Source: Gymnorhina tibicen (lineage: Eukaryota > Chordata > Aves > Passeriformes > Artamidae). From it: 64,000 bases of DNA. Below, piece after piece: positions 53,816 through 64,000 of the stretch. Where the stretch lies: positions 682,001 to 746,000 of the forward strand of contig VXAZ01000607.1 of NCBI GenBank assembly GCA_013399875.1, written 5' to 3'. Positions within the stretch are counted from its first letter, which is position 1; each line of letters starts with the position of its first letter. A program made the position numbers and the translations under genes. Under the pieces are notes generated by a model. The model was not told the DNA's origin. It saw only the letters and a program-made list of their open reading frames with translations, and searched no databases.

Positions 53816-55920
53816 TGAAATATTGACTGCTTGGCCTTAAGGAGTTGATTTACACCTTAACTGCATCTTCCCCGCTTAAGCATTTTTAACCATTTAAGAC
53901 ACCTGCAACAGCTGCAACACCACAGAAAATGGTGATGTTAAAGGAAAAAAAAAAAGAAATCAGGGCTGGATAAAGGTTCCCGAGCACCAACCCTTGCATG
54001 TGGCTGCAGAGCCATCCACGAGAGCTGTGCAGCTCTGCTGAGCACATACTGAACCAATTACACAGGAGCCTCCCAAGACCCACACAACCTCGGGAGCTAT
54101 CACATTATAGATCCTTATGTAAGGCACAGTGACGTAAATCCAGGCTCCCTTGACACACGGAGGGTGCGAGATGAGCGAGCCTGCAGGAATTTCAGATCAT
54201 ATTTCCCATCTCCCCTATTCATTCATTTGTATCATTTGCCATGACCTTGCTCTCCAGGGACATATATCACCAGAAGGAGATAAATGAGATTTCTATTAAT
54301 TTGAACTACAGCAGCAAGAAACTAAAGGCGCTGTCTCACCAGGCTGATTAGTATTTTTTCTCTCTTTAAATGCAGATGAAAAAAAAGGCTTATTTACCAA
54401 CTGCAGGACAGGCCACACTAACTGATGGCTGCTCTCAGTGCCAGCAACCAGATCAGCTTATTTCAGTTCAATCCCAGCACCAGGATGCAGGAAGACGTCA
54501 GCCACTGGGAGAGAGAAGACCCTGCATGCCCAGGGATTGCTTTTTACTTTGTTCAGAGCGTGCAAGAGGAGCACTCAGGCCAGGACTGCTCTCCACAGCC
54601 TGCACGGAACAGGCAGAGTCTTGCTCCTGCTCCAGCCCAGCTGGGTGAGGGGGTGCTGCTCCCCAAACCACAGCATGTGCTGTCACCTTTCTGGGAAAAT
54701 CACCCTCAACAAGGCACCTGCCCCGGGTGTCTGCCCCGTGCAGTTCCAGCTGTGCCGAGCTGGGGTAGTGAGGAGAGGGAAGAGTTGAGGGGAGCCAGCA
54801 CAGCCAGAGATTTGTGTGGTGCAGGAGAACTTTTGTCTCTGCAGCAACGAGCTCTGTTGTGTTAGCCTGACTTTCTATGATTCAGGTACAAAATGAAAAT
54901 GAGTTTCTATTCTAGCACGTACCAAAAATTCCATAAATGCAACAGCTGCCTCAGGAAAAACAGGAACTTTTCCCTGGTCACAGAAGGGAGTCTCACAATA
55001 AATGGGATATCTGAGATAACTGTAATGGCCCAGGACCAATACGTGCACCTTGTAAAGAGCCCACAAGGCTGCTGGGGAGCAAGTCACTGCCATCAGCAAG
55101 GCTCCACAAAAACAGGTTTCCTACAAGCCACAGCTTCTATGCACCACATTCCTCTGCTCATTCCCAGACACAACTGGCAGGCTCCGAGGTCAAACTATAA
55201 AACCTGCTATAAAGTCATTAGCTGCACCCTCAGATCACACAGCCCGTGTATCCCGGGGAGCTGCAAAAGACAGGGCCATCATTCCAGCAGGATTAGCAAC
55301 TTGGAAATGCTCAAAATTTAAAAAAAAGTCACAGTAGGAGAAGCGTTTAAATAATAATTTCACACCCTAACAGGGGTGAATACAGCTGCAGGGCCAGCTC
55401 ACGGGGGTGGTGTAGCCAAACTGTTCAGTGGCCACAGAGGTGACCGGAGCCAGGGGACACCAAGGTGCTGAATGTCCCCAGAAGAGCAGGACACGAGGTC
55501 ACTGCACACGCAACACCCGCACGGCTGGGCAGTCCACAACTACCCATGGGCACAGAGCATTCCAGCACTGCCCAGCTGAAATCATTCCCAGCTTACTGTT
55601 CAGAACAACCAGTCCAGGACCGCAGCTCAGCAGTGCACAGGTCAACGGCCCCGGAAACCCGCCCGGGAGCGGGCGCAGTGCTCCAGGAGGAGCAGGACAC
55701 GGCTGCTGACGAGCAGGACGGGCAAGCAGCTCCGAGACAAGATGTACACCGAGGGCAGTTTCACAACAACCAAAAAAAAAAAAACCAAACCAACCCCATA
55801 TCGGCTAGTCTTGATGAACAGCCTGGAATTATCTCCCTGCAAACCTTCTGGGATCCACTCATCTGCACAATCGTACCACAGCCACCCCGGCTGCGACTCT
55901 GGCAGCTGCGAGGCTGAGCT

Positions 55921-55960
55921 GTGCTGCTCACACAGAACATGTGCTGCTCACACGGAACAT
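55921..55960. repeat. 20-base tandem duplication
   Basis: GTGCTGCTCACACAGAACAT occurs twice in a row with a single A/G difference. Confidence 0.9.
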
Positions 55961-56546
55961 GCCTCATTTCTGGGCAGCAGCTTTGCAGGCTGCAGCTCTC
56001 CGAGGAGCAGCTATCGAGGGATGGAACCAGGAATCACTGCAAGGATGGCACTCCATCACAAATGGGCACAGGCAGCTACAGAGCCCCAGGCACAGTCCCA
56101 CAGCTAAATGCCAAACCAGCCTGGAAGCCCAAACAGAGCTGCACAACAGCTGTCGAAGCAGAATGAGCGGCAGCACAGCACCTGAGCAGGTGAGGATCAA
56201 CCTGCTCCCATCCCGAGCCTCTGCCCGTGCTCTCCTGTCCTTCCGCTCGTGTTCATCAGTCCTGCTCTCCGAGGGGAGGCTGGCGAGCTGAGGGTAAACA
56301 GCTCTGCTCAGTCCCTCTGGGGAAAAAGAAAGAAAAAAGCTTTCCAACGTCACTGAAATGGAATGTGAGGGAACCAAGTGCACTTGCAGGGGGAGAGAAA
56401 GGACAGCCTCACACTCCAGCCTGTTGTGTACACAGCACTGGGCTGGGGAAGGCACACACGGAGCATCCAACAGTGCATCTGCTAAAGATCCCTTTAGCTC
56501 TGAGGGTCTGAGGAGATATTTTGGTTCGTAGAAAAGTTATGTTAAT

Positions 56547-56756
56547 CCAATGAATCATTTGATAGGAATGTACAGTCATCCAATGCAATGGAAAATGTAG
56601 AGATTCAAGTGTTCAATGTACGCATCCAGGATAAAAGGTTAGGGTAACACTTCTTCCAAAGGCATTACTCATCCCTGCCTCGGCTGCACATCCCTGCAGA
56701 GGTGTGCAGGAAGGAGGATGAACAGCATCAACAACTTAGCAGCTGCCGTACCAGGT
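56547..56756 (+). promoter_or_regulatory. Candidate plus-strand promoter and first exon inside SIK3 intron 1
   Basis: CCAAT at 56547-56551 and 56580-56584, a TATA-like GATAAAAGG at 56630-56638, then ATG at 56718-56720 with A at -3, 12 codons (MNSINNLAAAVP) and a consensus donor CCAG|GTAAGA at 56754/56755. Spacing fits a promoter starting near 56660. I do not recognise the peptide and could not place a second exon. This may be chance. Confidence 0.3.
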
Positions 56757-57727
56757 AAGAGCCATAAAAAGCAAAAGCAAGACCTAAACCATCCCTAATG
56801 TAAGGAGTCTTTGTGCAGCAGGGCCACCTCCTCAGCACTGCAGCTCCAGGTGGGTGACATGAGCTCTACCCCGCTCTCACGGCATCCCAAGACATTCATG
56901 GAATGGTGGGACTCGCCTTTCCACAAGCATTATGAGAAATTCCCTGTCTCAAAGAGCTGACAGTGCTTGCTGAAGTGCTGCAGCTATTTACCTAAGGAGA
57001 AAGAAGAGAATAATGCAAGTCTTGGTTGAAACCAGCAGGAATTCTGCATTACACACAGGCTTTCCTGGGCTCCTAAAGCTGCACTCCAAAAGAGCATCCA
57101 GTCACAGATCGGAGCTTTTGCAGTGGCTGTTTAAGAACATTAATTTACAGAGATGAAGCACCACAGCAATCCTAAATACAGCCCATTCTTCACTAGGTAG
57201 GGGTTTATTTACAAGGCCATGACATGTTATGAGGTAACAGCACACAAGCAGATGACTCCCTCACACAGCCCGTTCCGTTGGAAGTCTGGAAGACAGGCAG
57301 TGGATTCACCCTGACAGGAGGTAAGCTGGAATCTCTCCCATGCCACACACCCTCCTCAAACCCCTCCTCAACTGCACTCGGCTCTGCTGAGAAGTAACGC
57401 AAGGAAAAGAGCATATGGATCGATCCGAAGCTATTCTGAATCACTGCTGGCTGCCAGCAGACATATTGCTGTCATTAGCCTCTAGCTCAGTCGCAAGATT
57501 TGTTTCTGAAAAGTCTTTGAGCCAACAGATTATATAAAGCTCAGACCCTTCCTCTTCCACACGAGCTGATAGTCTCCTCACGGGGTGAGTGGTGTTTGCG
57601 AGGAAAACACTCATCCCTGCACACATAAGGATGATGCAGCTAATCAAAACAACGTCCCCGGCCAACAGGCGGTGTGCTGCAGCCAAAGCTGGCGCTGCCA
57701 GATAATACCCACTGACAGGAGCATGGA

Positions 57728-58260
57728 ATAGAATCACAGAATGGTTTGGGTCGGAAAGGGCCTTAAATATCATCCAGTTCCATCCCCCTGCCGTGGGCAG
57801 GGGCACCTTCCACTATCCCAGGTTGCTCCAGGCCCCGTCCAACCTGGCCTTGGACACTTCCAGGGATCCAGGGGCAGCCACAGCTTCTCTGGGCACCCTG
57901 TGCAGGACCTCACCTCCCTTCCAGATCCTGGAAGGTGCTGTGAGGTCTCCACACAACGTTCTCTTCTCCAGGCTGAACAGCCCCAGCTCTCAGCCTGTCC
58001 CCATAGGGGAGGTGCTCTTATCAACTTCGTGGCCTCCTCAGGACTTGCTCCAACAGTTCCATGTCCTGCTTATGCTGGAGATCCCAGAGCCGAGCACAGG
58101 ACTCCAGGTGGGGTCTCAAGAGAGCAGAGGGGCAGAATCCCCTCCCCAGTCCCGCTGCCCACACTCCTCTGGATGTAGCCCAGGGCACCCTTGGCTTTTG
58201 GGCTGTGAGCACTTGCTGGCTGTGAGCCAGCTCACAGTGAGTTCTATCATTCATACTGAT
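57728..58260 (-). mobile_element. CR1 LINE 3' fragment, longest copy, SIK3 intron 1
   Basis: AGAATCACAGAATGGTTTGG, CCGTGGGCAGGGGCACCTTC, TTCTCTTCTCCAGGCTGAAC, GGTGGGGTCTCAAGAGAGCA and GGCTGTGAGCCAGCTCACAG give a reverse-complement CR1 3' end of about 530 bases, the longest in the window. Confidence 0.96.
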
Positions 58261-61200
58261 TCTGTAGAGAAAATCTGCAGAAATCTGATCTTATTTACCC
58301 TAAACCCACACACACGCTCCTCCCCTGTGCCGGAGCCTCTCCTGGAACCAGGGTCACACCATTCCCTGCCCCAGCACCTTCCCAGCTGTGCTGCCCGACC
58401 CGGCAGCCCCGCGGAACCGGCTCATTAGCTCAGGAGCACTTGGAAATAACTGCAGGTTACTGCCCAGGGTTCTCTGTATCTTTTATCTAAACAAAATGCT
58501 ACAGGACCAGGCTTGTTTGGTGCAACAACGCCCTTGCAGCTTCTACTCCCGGTAGCAAGTGAGCAGTTAGTTCTGTACACCTCACCTGGCTACATTTTGC
58601 CATCTTTTACAAACCAGGGCCTGAAAAAATTAAAATATATTCAGTCTTCTGAGCTGTGAAGCAAAGAAACCCTTTTTGGTTTCTTTATTAATACATAGCA
58701 GGACTGCCCCCCACCAGATTCTGATAAACTCTTTGTGGTTTAAGCTTTACTGGAAACCAGGCTTCCTACCTTGCTAGTTTTCCATATTACTCTCTCTCAT
58801 TAAGCAATTTAGATACTCAAGTAGTAAATCAGAAGCGAAAGGAAGGTTCTTAATCACCAGATCTAAACAACACTGGTTTTCGTCACCTCGTAACTCCTGA
58901 TAACCACCATCTTCTGGTCCAAGCAGTCTCACACACCGCATTATCTTTACACCTTCAGGTGTCTGAAGGAGGTCAAACAAACACACTTCAGCTTCCTTGT
59001 AGAAGACTGGTAGTACTCCTGTGGTTGGTTAATACTTGCAGTGGGATGAGGTCTATTATTTCACTAAGTTCTGGTAACTCAGCTGTAAATAACCACGGTC
59101 CCTGTCTTAAAAACAGTCTAAAAGAGACAAGGCAAGTGCAGAAGCCCCAGTGGTGGTGAGGCACAGTCAGCCAGGCCAGCACAGCCGCCAGTTACTCCTC
59201 AGTAACTCACTGCTGCTCGAGATGTGCTTCATCCAGCAATTCTCAACACAAAATACATAAACAGTCCCTGGAGCACAGATGGAAGCTGATCCCTATCCCC
59301 TCCCAGGGGAGTTCCCTCATCACTAGGCTACAAAATCATGTTCCCTCTTGCTTTCAGCCCTTTGATGATACAAATCTTACGTTCCTTCCTACACAGTGCC
59401 CCGGTTTCAACATGAGAGGCAGAGCCTCTCCTCCCTCCTCAACCGGTAGCTTGAGGATTTGGGCACTCTCAGAACTGGAGTGAGGGTTGCCCCAAGGCTC
59501 GAGGAGATGCCTCACCTGGTATCACACTAAGTGCCCTTTCCCAGCTCCCTTTCACTCACCCACAGGGTACAGTGCTCATCTGCCACCGAGGACATGGGTG
59601 CAGAAGACCACAGAAGCACCGACCTTCCCTGCCCATGGATTTGCTCTTCCCATGCGAGCAGGATGCTGAAGGAAAAGGTCAAGTTCTTGAAGAGCAGAAG
59701 TCATTCGGTTTTTCTCCTCACAGCAAATCACGGCTGTACAAGAGCATTTCGCCGCAGGTTTTTTTTCAGGACTCCCACCCTGACCGCTCACGACTCTCCT
59801 GTACAGCTGGTACTCACACAGCACCTCCTGCACCTGCCTGGCCAGGCCCCAGGGTGTGCTGAAGGGGACAGGGAACCTGAAGCCTCTCCTGATCCCCCCT
59901 TGCCTGGCTGCACGGCTCGGTCCAGTGTCCCGTGAACGAGGACAGGGAATCCCCACTGCAGGTATGAGTGAAGTGCAGGCAGTTCATGTGCTTCAGGTCA
60001 CAGAAGCAGCAGATCTTGTAGCTTGAATTATATTTTTAAAAAATCCAATTGAAATTCAAGCTCTATCACAGCCTTGCACTGCAGCTTCCCAGAGTCCTCC
60101 AGCCGTTTGTTCTCTCCAGGGAAGACAGATAGGTTGCCAGCCAAGACTGCACTGTGGGATTAGCCAATGTTTATGAAGTGCTTTAAAGATTAGAAGTGTC
60201 ACCTATGTGCTAAATATTTCTCTGGCACTATCAGCTTGAACAGCACCCGAGTATCTTGTATCTCCTCCCGCTGATCTTGAGCTGGTTGCCGAAGGCGTCA
60301 CTCAACCTGACTTCCAACCACTGCGCTTGGCACTAATTCCAGGGGCGGTTTGAGACGCATCGCAGGAGAGGACAGAATCGAGGAACCACTTAAACCCTAA
60401 CTTCTGAAAACTACTAGCAGAGTAATGACAGTAATATCACCAGGAGAGGCTTAGGGATTTATGTTTTTACAACATTCTCATACGTGTGTGTGAGATGGAA
60501 CACTGGCGTGAAGCCCAAGCGTGCGAAGAGAGGAACTCGCCCTGCTCACCCAGATGGAACTGGCTGGGCAATGGCATGAAAAGGTACTTTGTACACAGCA
60601 GCTTGATAGGAGCTAAATGGATCCCAACTCCTTCATTCCCCTCAAAGCTTTTGGCAATGCTCTTGCAGTACCTGGATTAAGAAACCGAGCAGTGAGTCTG
60701 AGCACACGGGACAGCAGCACAGCACTGCTCAGGCCCTCTGTGCTGTGCACACACAGACCAAACTGCAGGGATACACCTATTTTCCTACCTTTCTTCCTCT
60801 TGTTCCCATCTCTCTTCCAGCTAGAACACAGGCAGAACCTGTGTCAAGACCTTTCTACTGATATCACACAGAGCCAAGGTGTGATGTTCAGCTGGAGATC
60901 TGTGTTTCCCATTCACGCACCTTCTGTTACCCAGATCCCACCCATCCTCTAAGGACTTACACTGCATATCGATCTAGAAACATCCAAAATACAGAGCTCA
61001 GCCTTCCCCTCAGCCTGTGGGTTTCACCAACAGCAGCAGAATCCAACAACTATTATCAAGCAGTCGAAAAATGAAACATTCAAGTCCAAGAGTTTACTCT
61101 GCACTGGAGAGAGAGAAAAACAAAGCTGGAAATCCCTCGCTTTATAAACAACAGCTCCTCTGAAAGCACTGTCAATAGGAAGTTGTTGCTCTAAACTGTG

Positions 61201-63289
61201 TACACATTCGGCTCACAATTTGCCAACAATGAGGAGAATGAACTCCACGGAAGGATTCCCACACTGTGAGCTCGGTGTTGTCACCCGAAATGGATGCTGC
61301 CAGGGCCAGAGCAGCAGGACCGTGCCAGCAGAGCTGATTTGTGCCTTCCCGGCCTTTGGGAGGGCATTTGGGGGAAGAATCCCTCCAAAAGATGAGAGGG
61401 TAGGAGCATGCAGGAGGCAGAGCACAGCTGAGGTGACAGTGCTTTTCTCACACAGATTTAATGGTTTCTGTGTGACAGAAGGAGCCAGGAGCCTGCCGAG
61501 CTGCCCTGCTTGGGATAACCCCAGCCAGGTGTAGTGCACATGGGTTGGGCTGTGCAGGTCGCTGTGGCTGACAGCTGCCTCGAGGTGACTCACTCAAGTC
61601 ACACATCATAAACACTTCTTACTCCAGCCCTGAATTAGGAGCACAGGGCTCTGAGAACTCAAACAAAGCTCCCGTGACACATGCCATTCCTGCAGAGCTG
61701 CTCGCGGCCTCTCCTGAAACCAAAGGATCAAAGCAAACAGAGGACTGGAATTGCCGTTCAAGATCTTAAAACACATTTAAGATTAAAAAAAAAAGCCTAG
61801 CAAAAAATAAAAAGCTATCTTAACCACCATTTTAATTGGGAGTTGATACTCCTATTCTAACAAAATGACTGGAGCATCCATCCTAGCACTGAATCCCAAC
61901 ACCCGGATGCACGGCTGAGGCGCAGGAGGCACCACGGCAGACTGTGCAGAGCAGTCTTTGTTCTGGGACCCGGCGAGGAAAGCATCTGCTCGGCCCAAAG
62001 CACCGCTCCCTCCAAGGCGATAGGATCTGACCTCGGAGCACAGGAAGCAAGCTTTGTTCCAGGCAGCAGGGAAGGCGGTGCTACCACACCGACGGCCGCG
62101 CAAGGTCTGGGACTTCAGAGACCTGCAGGTGGTAAAACGAGAAGCGTTCTGCTGCTCACCTCAGACAGAGCAGCCGGGGTGCCTCTGCAGAGCTGCTCTT
62201 GTTTGGACAAGCACGTTTGCTCTGGTGCCTATTTGAATGATGACTCACTCCAACAAGCCGGGGCACCCTACCACACACAGCCCCGAACTGCTGACTTAGG
62301 GCTTGGGATGCAAATCCGGCAGGAAGCGGCGCTTCCCGACCAGGGCCACCCAGGCCTGGTCACTGCTGCCATTGCCCTCCTCCAGCTGCACTCCCAGCCT
62401 GGATGACGAATGCAAAGAGAAGATGACAAGAACAAGAAAACCGTATAAAATACTCTTGCTCTTAGAGCACTTCTAAAGTTGCTTTTTTTTCTTTTAATAT
62501 TCATGCTCCGCAAAACTGACAGCCCAACTGCGAGTTCTTTGTGTGCCTCCGAGGGACTCGGGGCAGGCGGGTGCTGGGTGCCTGCCCAGCACCCTGTCCC
62601 CGGCTCAGGAATGCTGCCCAGCACCCCGTCCCTGGCTTGGAGGTGAGCCCGTGGCCATCCCGCTGGTGGCACTCCTCCAGCCACTTCCACTTTTGTCTCC
62701 CCAAGCATGTGAGAGTCACAACCCGTGACGAGCCGGGCAGTAATTGCCGTATCGATTTCGACGCTCCTCCGGCCGGAGCAACGCCTGTAACTGTAAACCA
62801 TAAACCTTTTAATATCCCGCTCAATTATGAGGAAAACAACTCCTGAGCGGCAGCACGGCGGGAGCATCATTCAGGGCCTGCTGCTGAGCCTGGCTGGGGA
62901 TGGCCAAACCACGCGCTGAGAGCCACTGTCGGGGGCACAGAAGCACAGACAGCCCTTCCACGTGTCACCGGCAACGTCAGTGCTCTCAACCCCTTTCGTG
63001 CCGACCTCACCGAAGAGCTCGAAATGCTGGAACACATGGAATGAGAAGGCAGATAAGCAAACTGATGGTGTGCCATCAGAACGGGACTTAGCGCTCGCGC
63101 AACCTCTGGGCTGCCCACAAATCCAAGAGACAGAGCTGAAGAATTAAGCAACTATATCTGGGCACTGTCACACAAGGCAGCAGACTCACAACCTCTCCGT
63201 TATTTACAAACAGTTTCAGGGAAAGGGAAACAATCTGAGTGACTGTGTGGCATTTAGAAAACATTCCCATCCACTGCAGCCTTTCAAAA

Positions 63290-63460
63290 GCACCGAATCA
63301 TACAACATCCTGAGTCAGAAGAGACCCATGAAGTCCAACTCCTGGCCCTGCACGGGACAGCCCCAAGAATCCCACCATATGCCTGAGAGTGTTGTCCAAA
63401 CTCTCCTTGAGCTCCTGCAGCCTTGGGGCTGTGGGCACTTCCCAAGTCAGGTGCTTTGGT
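63290..63460 (-). mobile_element. CR1 LINE 3' fragment in SIK3 intron 1
   Basis: CCGAATCATACAACATCCTG, AGTCCAACTCCTGGCCCTGC, CCCCAAGAATCCCACCATAT and GAGAGTGTTGTCCAAACTCT form a reverse-complement CR1 3' end, same subtype as 7447. Confidence 0.93.
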
Positions 63461-64000
63461 GACATAAGAATGAGATCAGCAGAGCACACTTCTAATCCCG
63501 AACTCCAAATCCTGACGTTTGTCACCTTACCAGCCCTTTCCCTAGGAAAAGGGGCAGGTTTGGAGACACTCAGCCTGGAGAAGGCTCCCACCTTGCGCTG
63601 TGCAGACCTGACCCGCTTTTGTCTCGCTGTGCTGTGAGCCAGCCGGGCTTTGTTGCCATGGTGAAAGCTCTGACACGTTTAGTTTTCCCACTAATTTCCT
63701 GCTGCACTGAAGACTGCTGCTTTGCACCTCACTGCCATGGCACAGCAACAAGGAACCCCAACGCCCCCAGAAACGGGGAACGGATCCAGCCACGTGCTGG
63801 TCACTGCCAACAGCACTTTTCCAGGCAACCTCAGTTACACCTCCTACATATCCTAAACCCATCTGCCTTTAAGCCCCACAAAGTTCAAAAGATTTGACCA
63901 TCATTCAAAAAGGAACTAGACAATTCAGTGACCTCATAAGTAGGGGCTGTATCCCACCCTTACCTTAAAAGAAGGTGGTGCATTTCAAATCCCAGACTGC

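Noticed and set aside
53309..53818. 169-codon plus-strand open frame
   Set aside because: It is the 3' end of a CR1 element, downstream of the CR1 reverse transcriptase frame, and not a host gene.
57793..58428. 211-codon plus-strand open frame
   Set aside because: Antisense of a CR1 3' fragment plus flanking sequence.

Overview
This is bird nuclear DNA. The evidence is a recognisable vertebrate APOC3-APOA1-SIK3 gene order, an APOA1 protein of the avian type, and at least 13 CR1 LINE fragments, the dominant avian retroposon. The CR1 subtypes (3' ends reading 'TTGGAAAGGAC' or 'GGTTGGAAAAG') suggest a neognath, perhaps neoavian, bird. The species cannot be read from the window.

Layout. 1-225: last exon of APOC3 on the plus strand, with its poly(A) signal. 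About 575-2112: complete APOA1 on the minus strand, tail-to-tail with APOC3, as in mammals. About 3290 to the right edge: SIK3 (salt-inducible kinase 3) on the minus strand. All its coding exons are here except the first: 22 exons between 5261 and 38080. Bases 38081-64000 lie in the large first intron, and the promoter and exon 1 are off the right edge.

I rebuilt every SIK3 exon from splice signals. The coding lengths sum to 3702 bases, exactly 1234 codons including the stop, and every junction keeps frame with a GT-AG intron. APOA1 gives 43+154+598 = 795 bases, 264 residues. All exons in both genes look intact.

How the genes relate. APOC3 and APOA1 encode secreted lipoprotein apolipoproteins made in liver and intestine. 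SIK3 is a cytoplasmic LKB1-activated, PKA-inhibited kinase acting on CRTC and class IIa HDACs. It is a neighbour rather than a partner, although human SIK3/APOA cluster variants associate with lipid traits.

No CRISPR array, operon, viral genome or mobile gene cluster is present, and I found no new protein-coding system. The items most worth a second look are: an intron in the SIK3 3'UTR ten bases after the stop; the avian counterpart of the mouse 'Sleepy' exon with an atypical donor; three evenly spaced AP-1 sites in a tiny intron; a plus-strand promoter-like block and candidate first exon inside SIK3 intron 1; CpG-rich islands in that intron; and several unclassified repeats.
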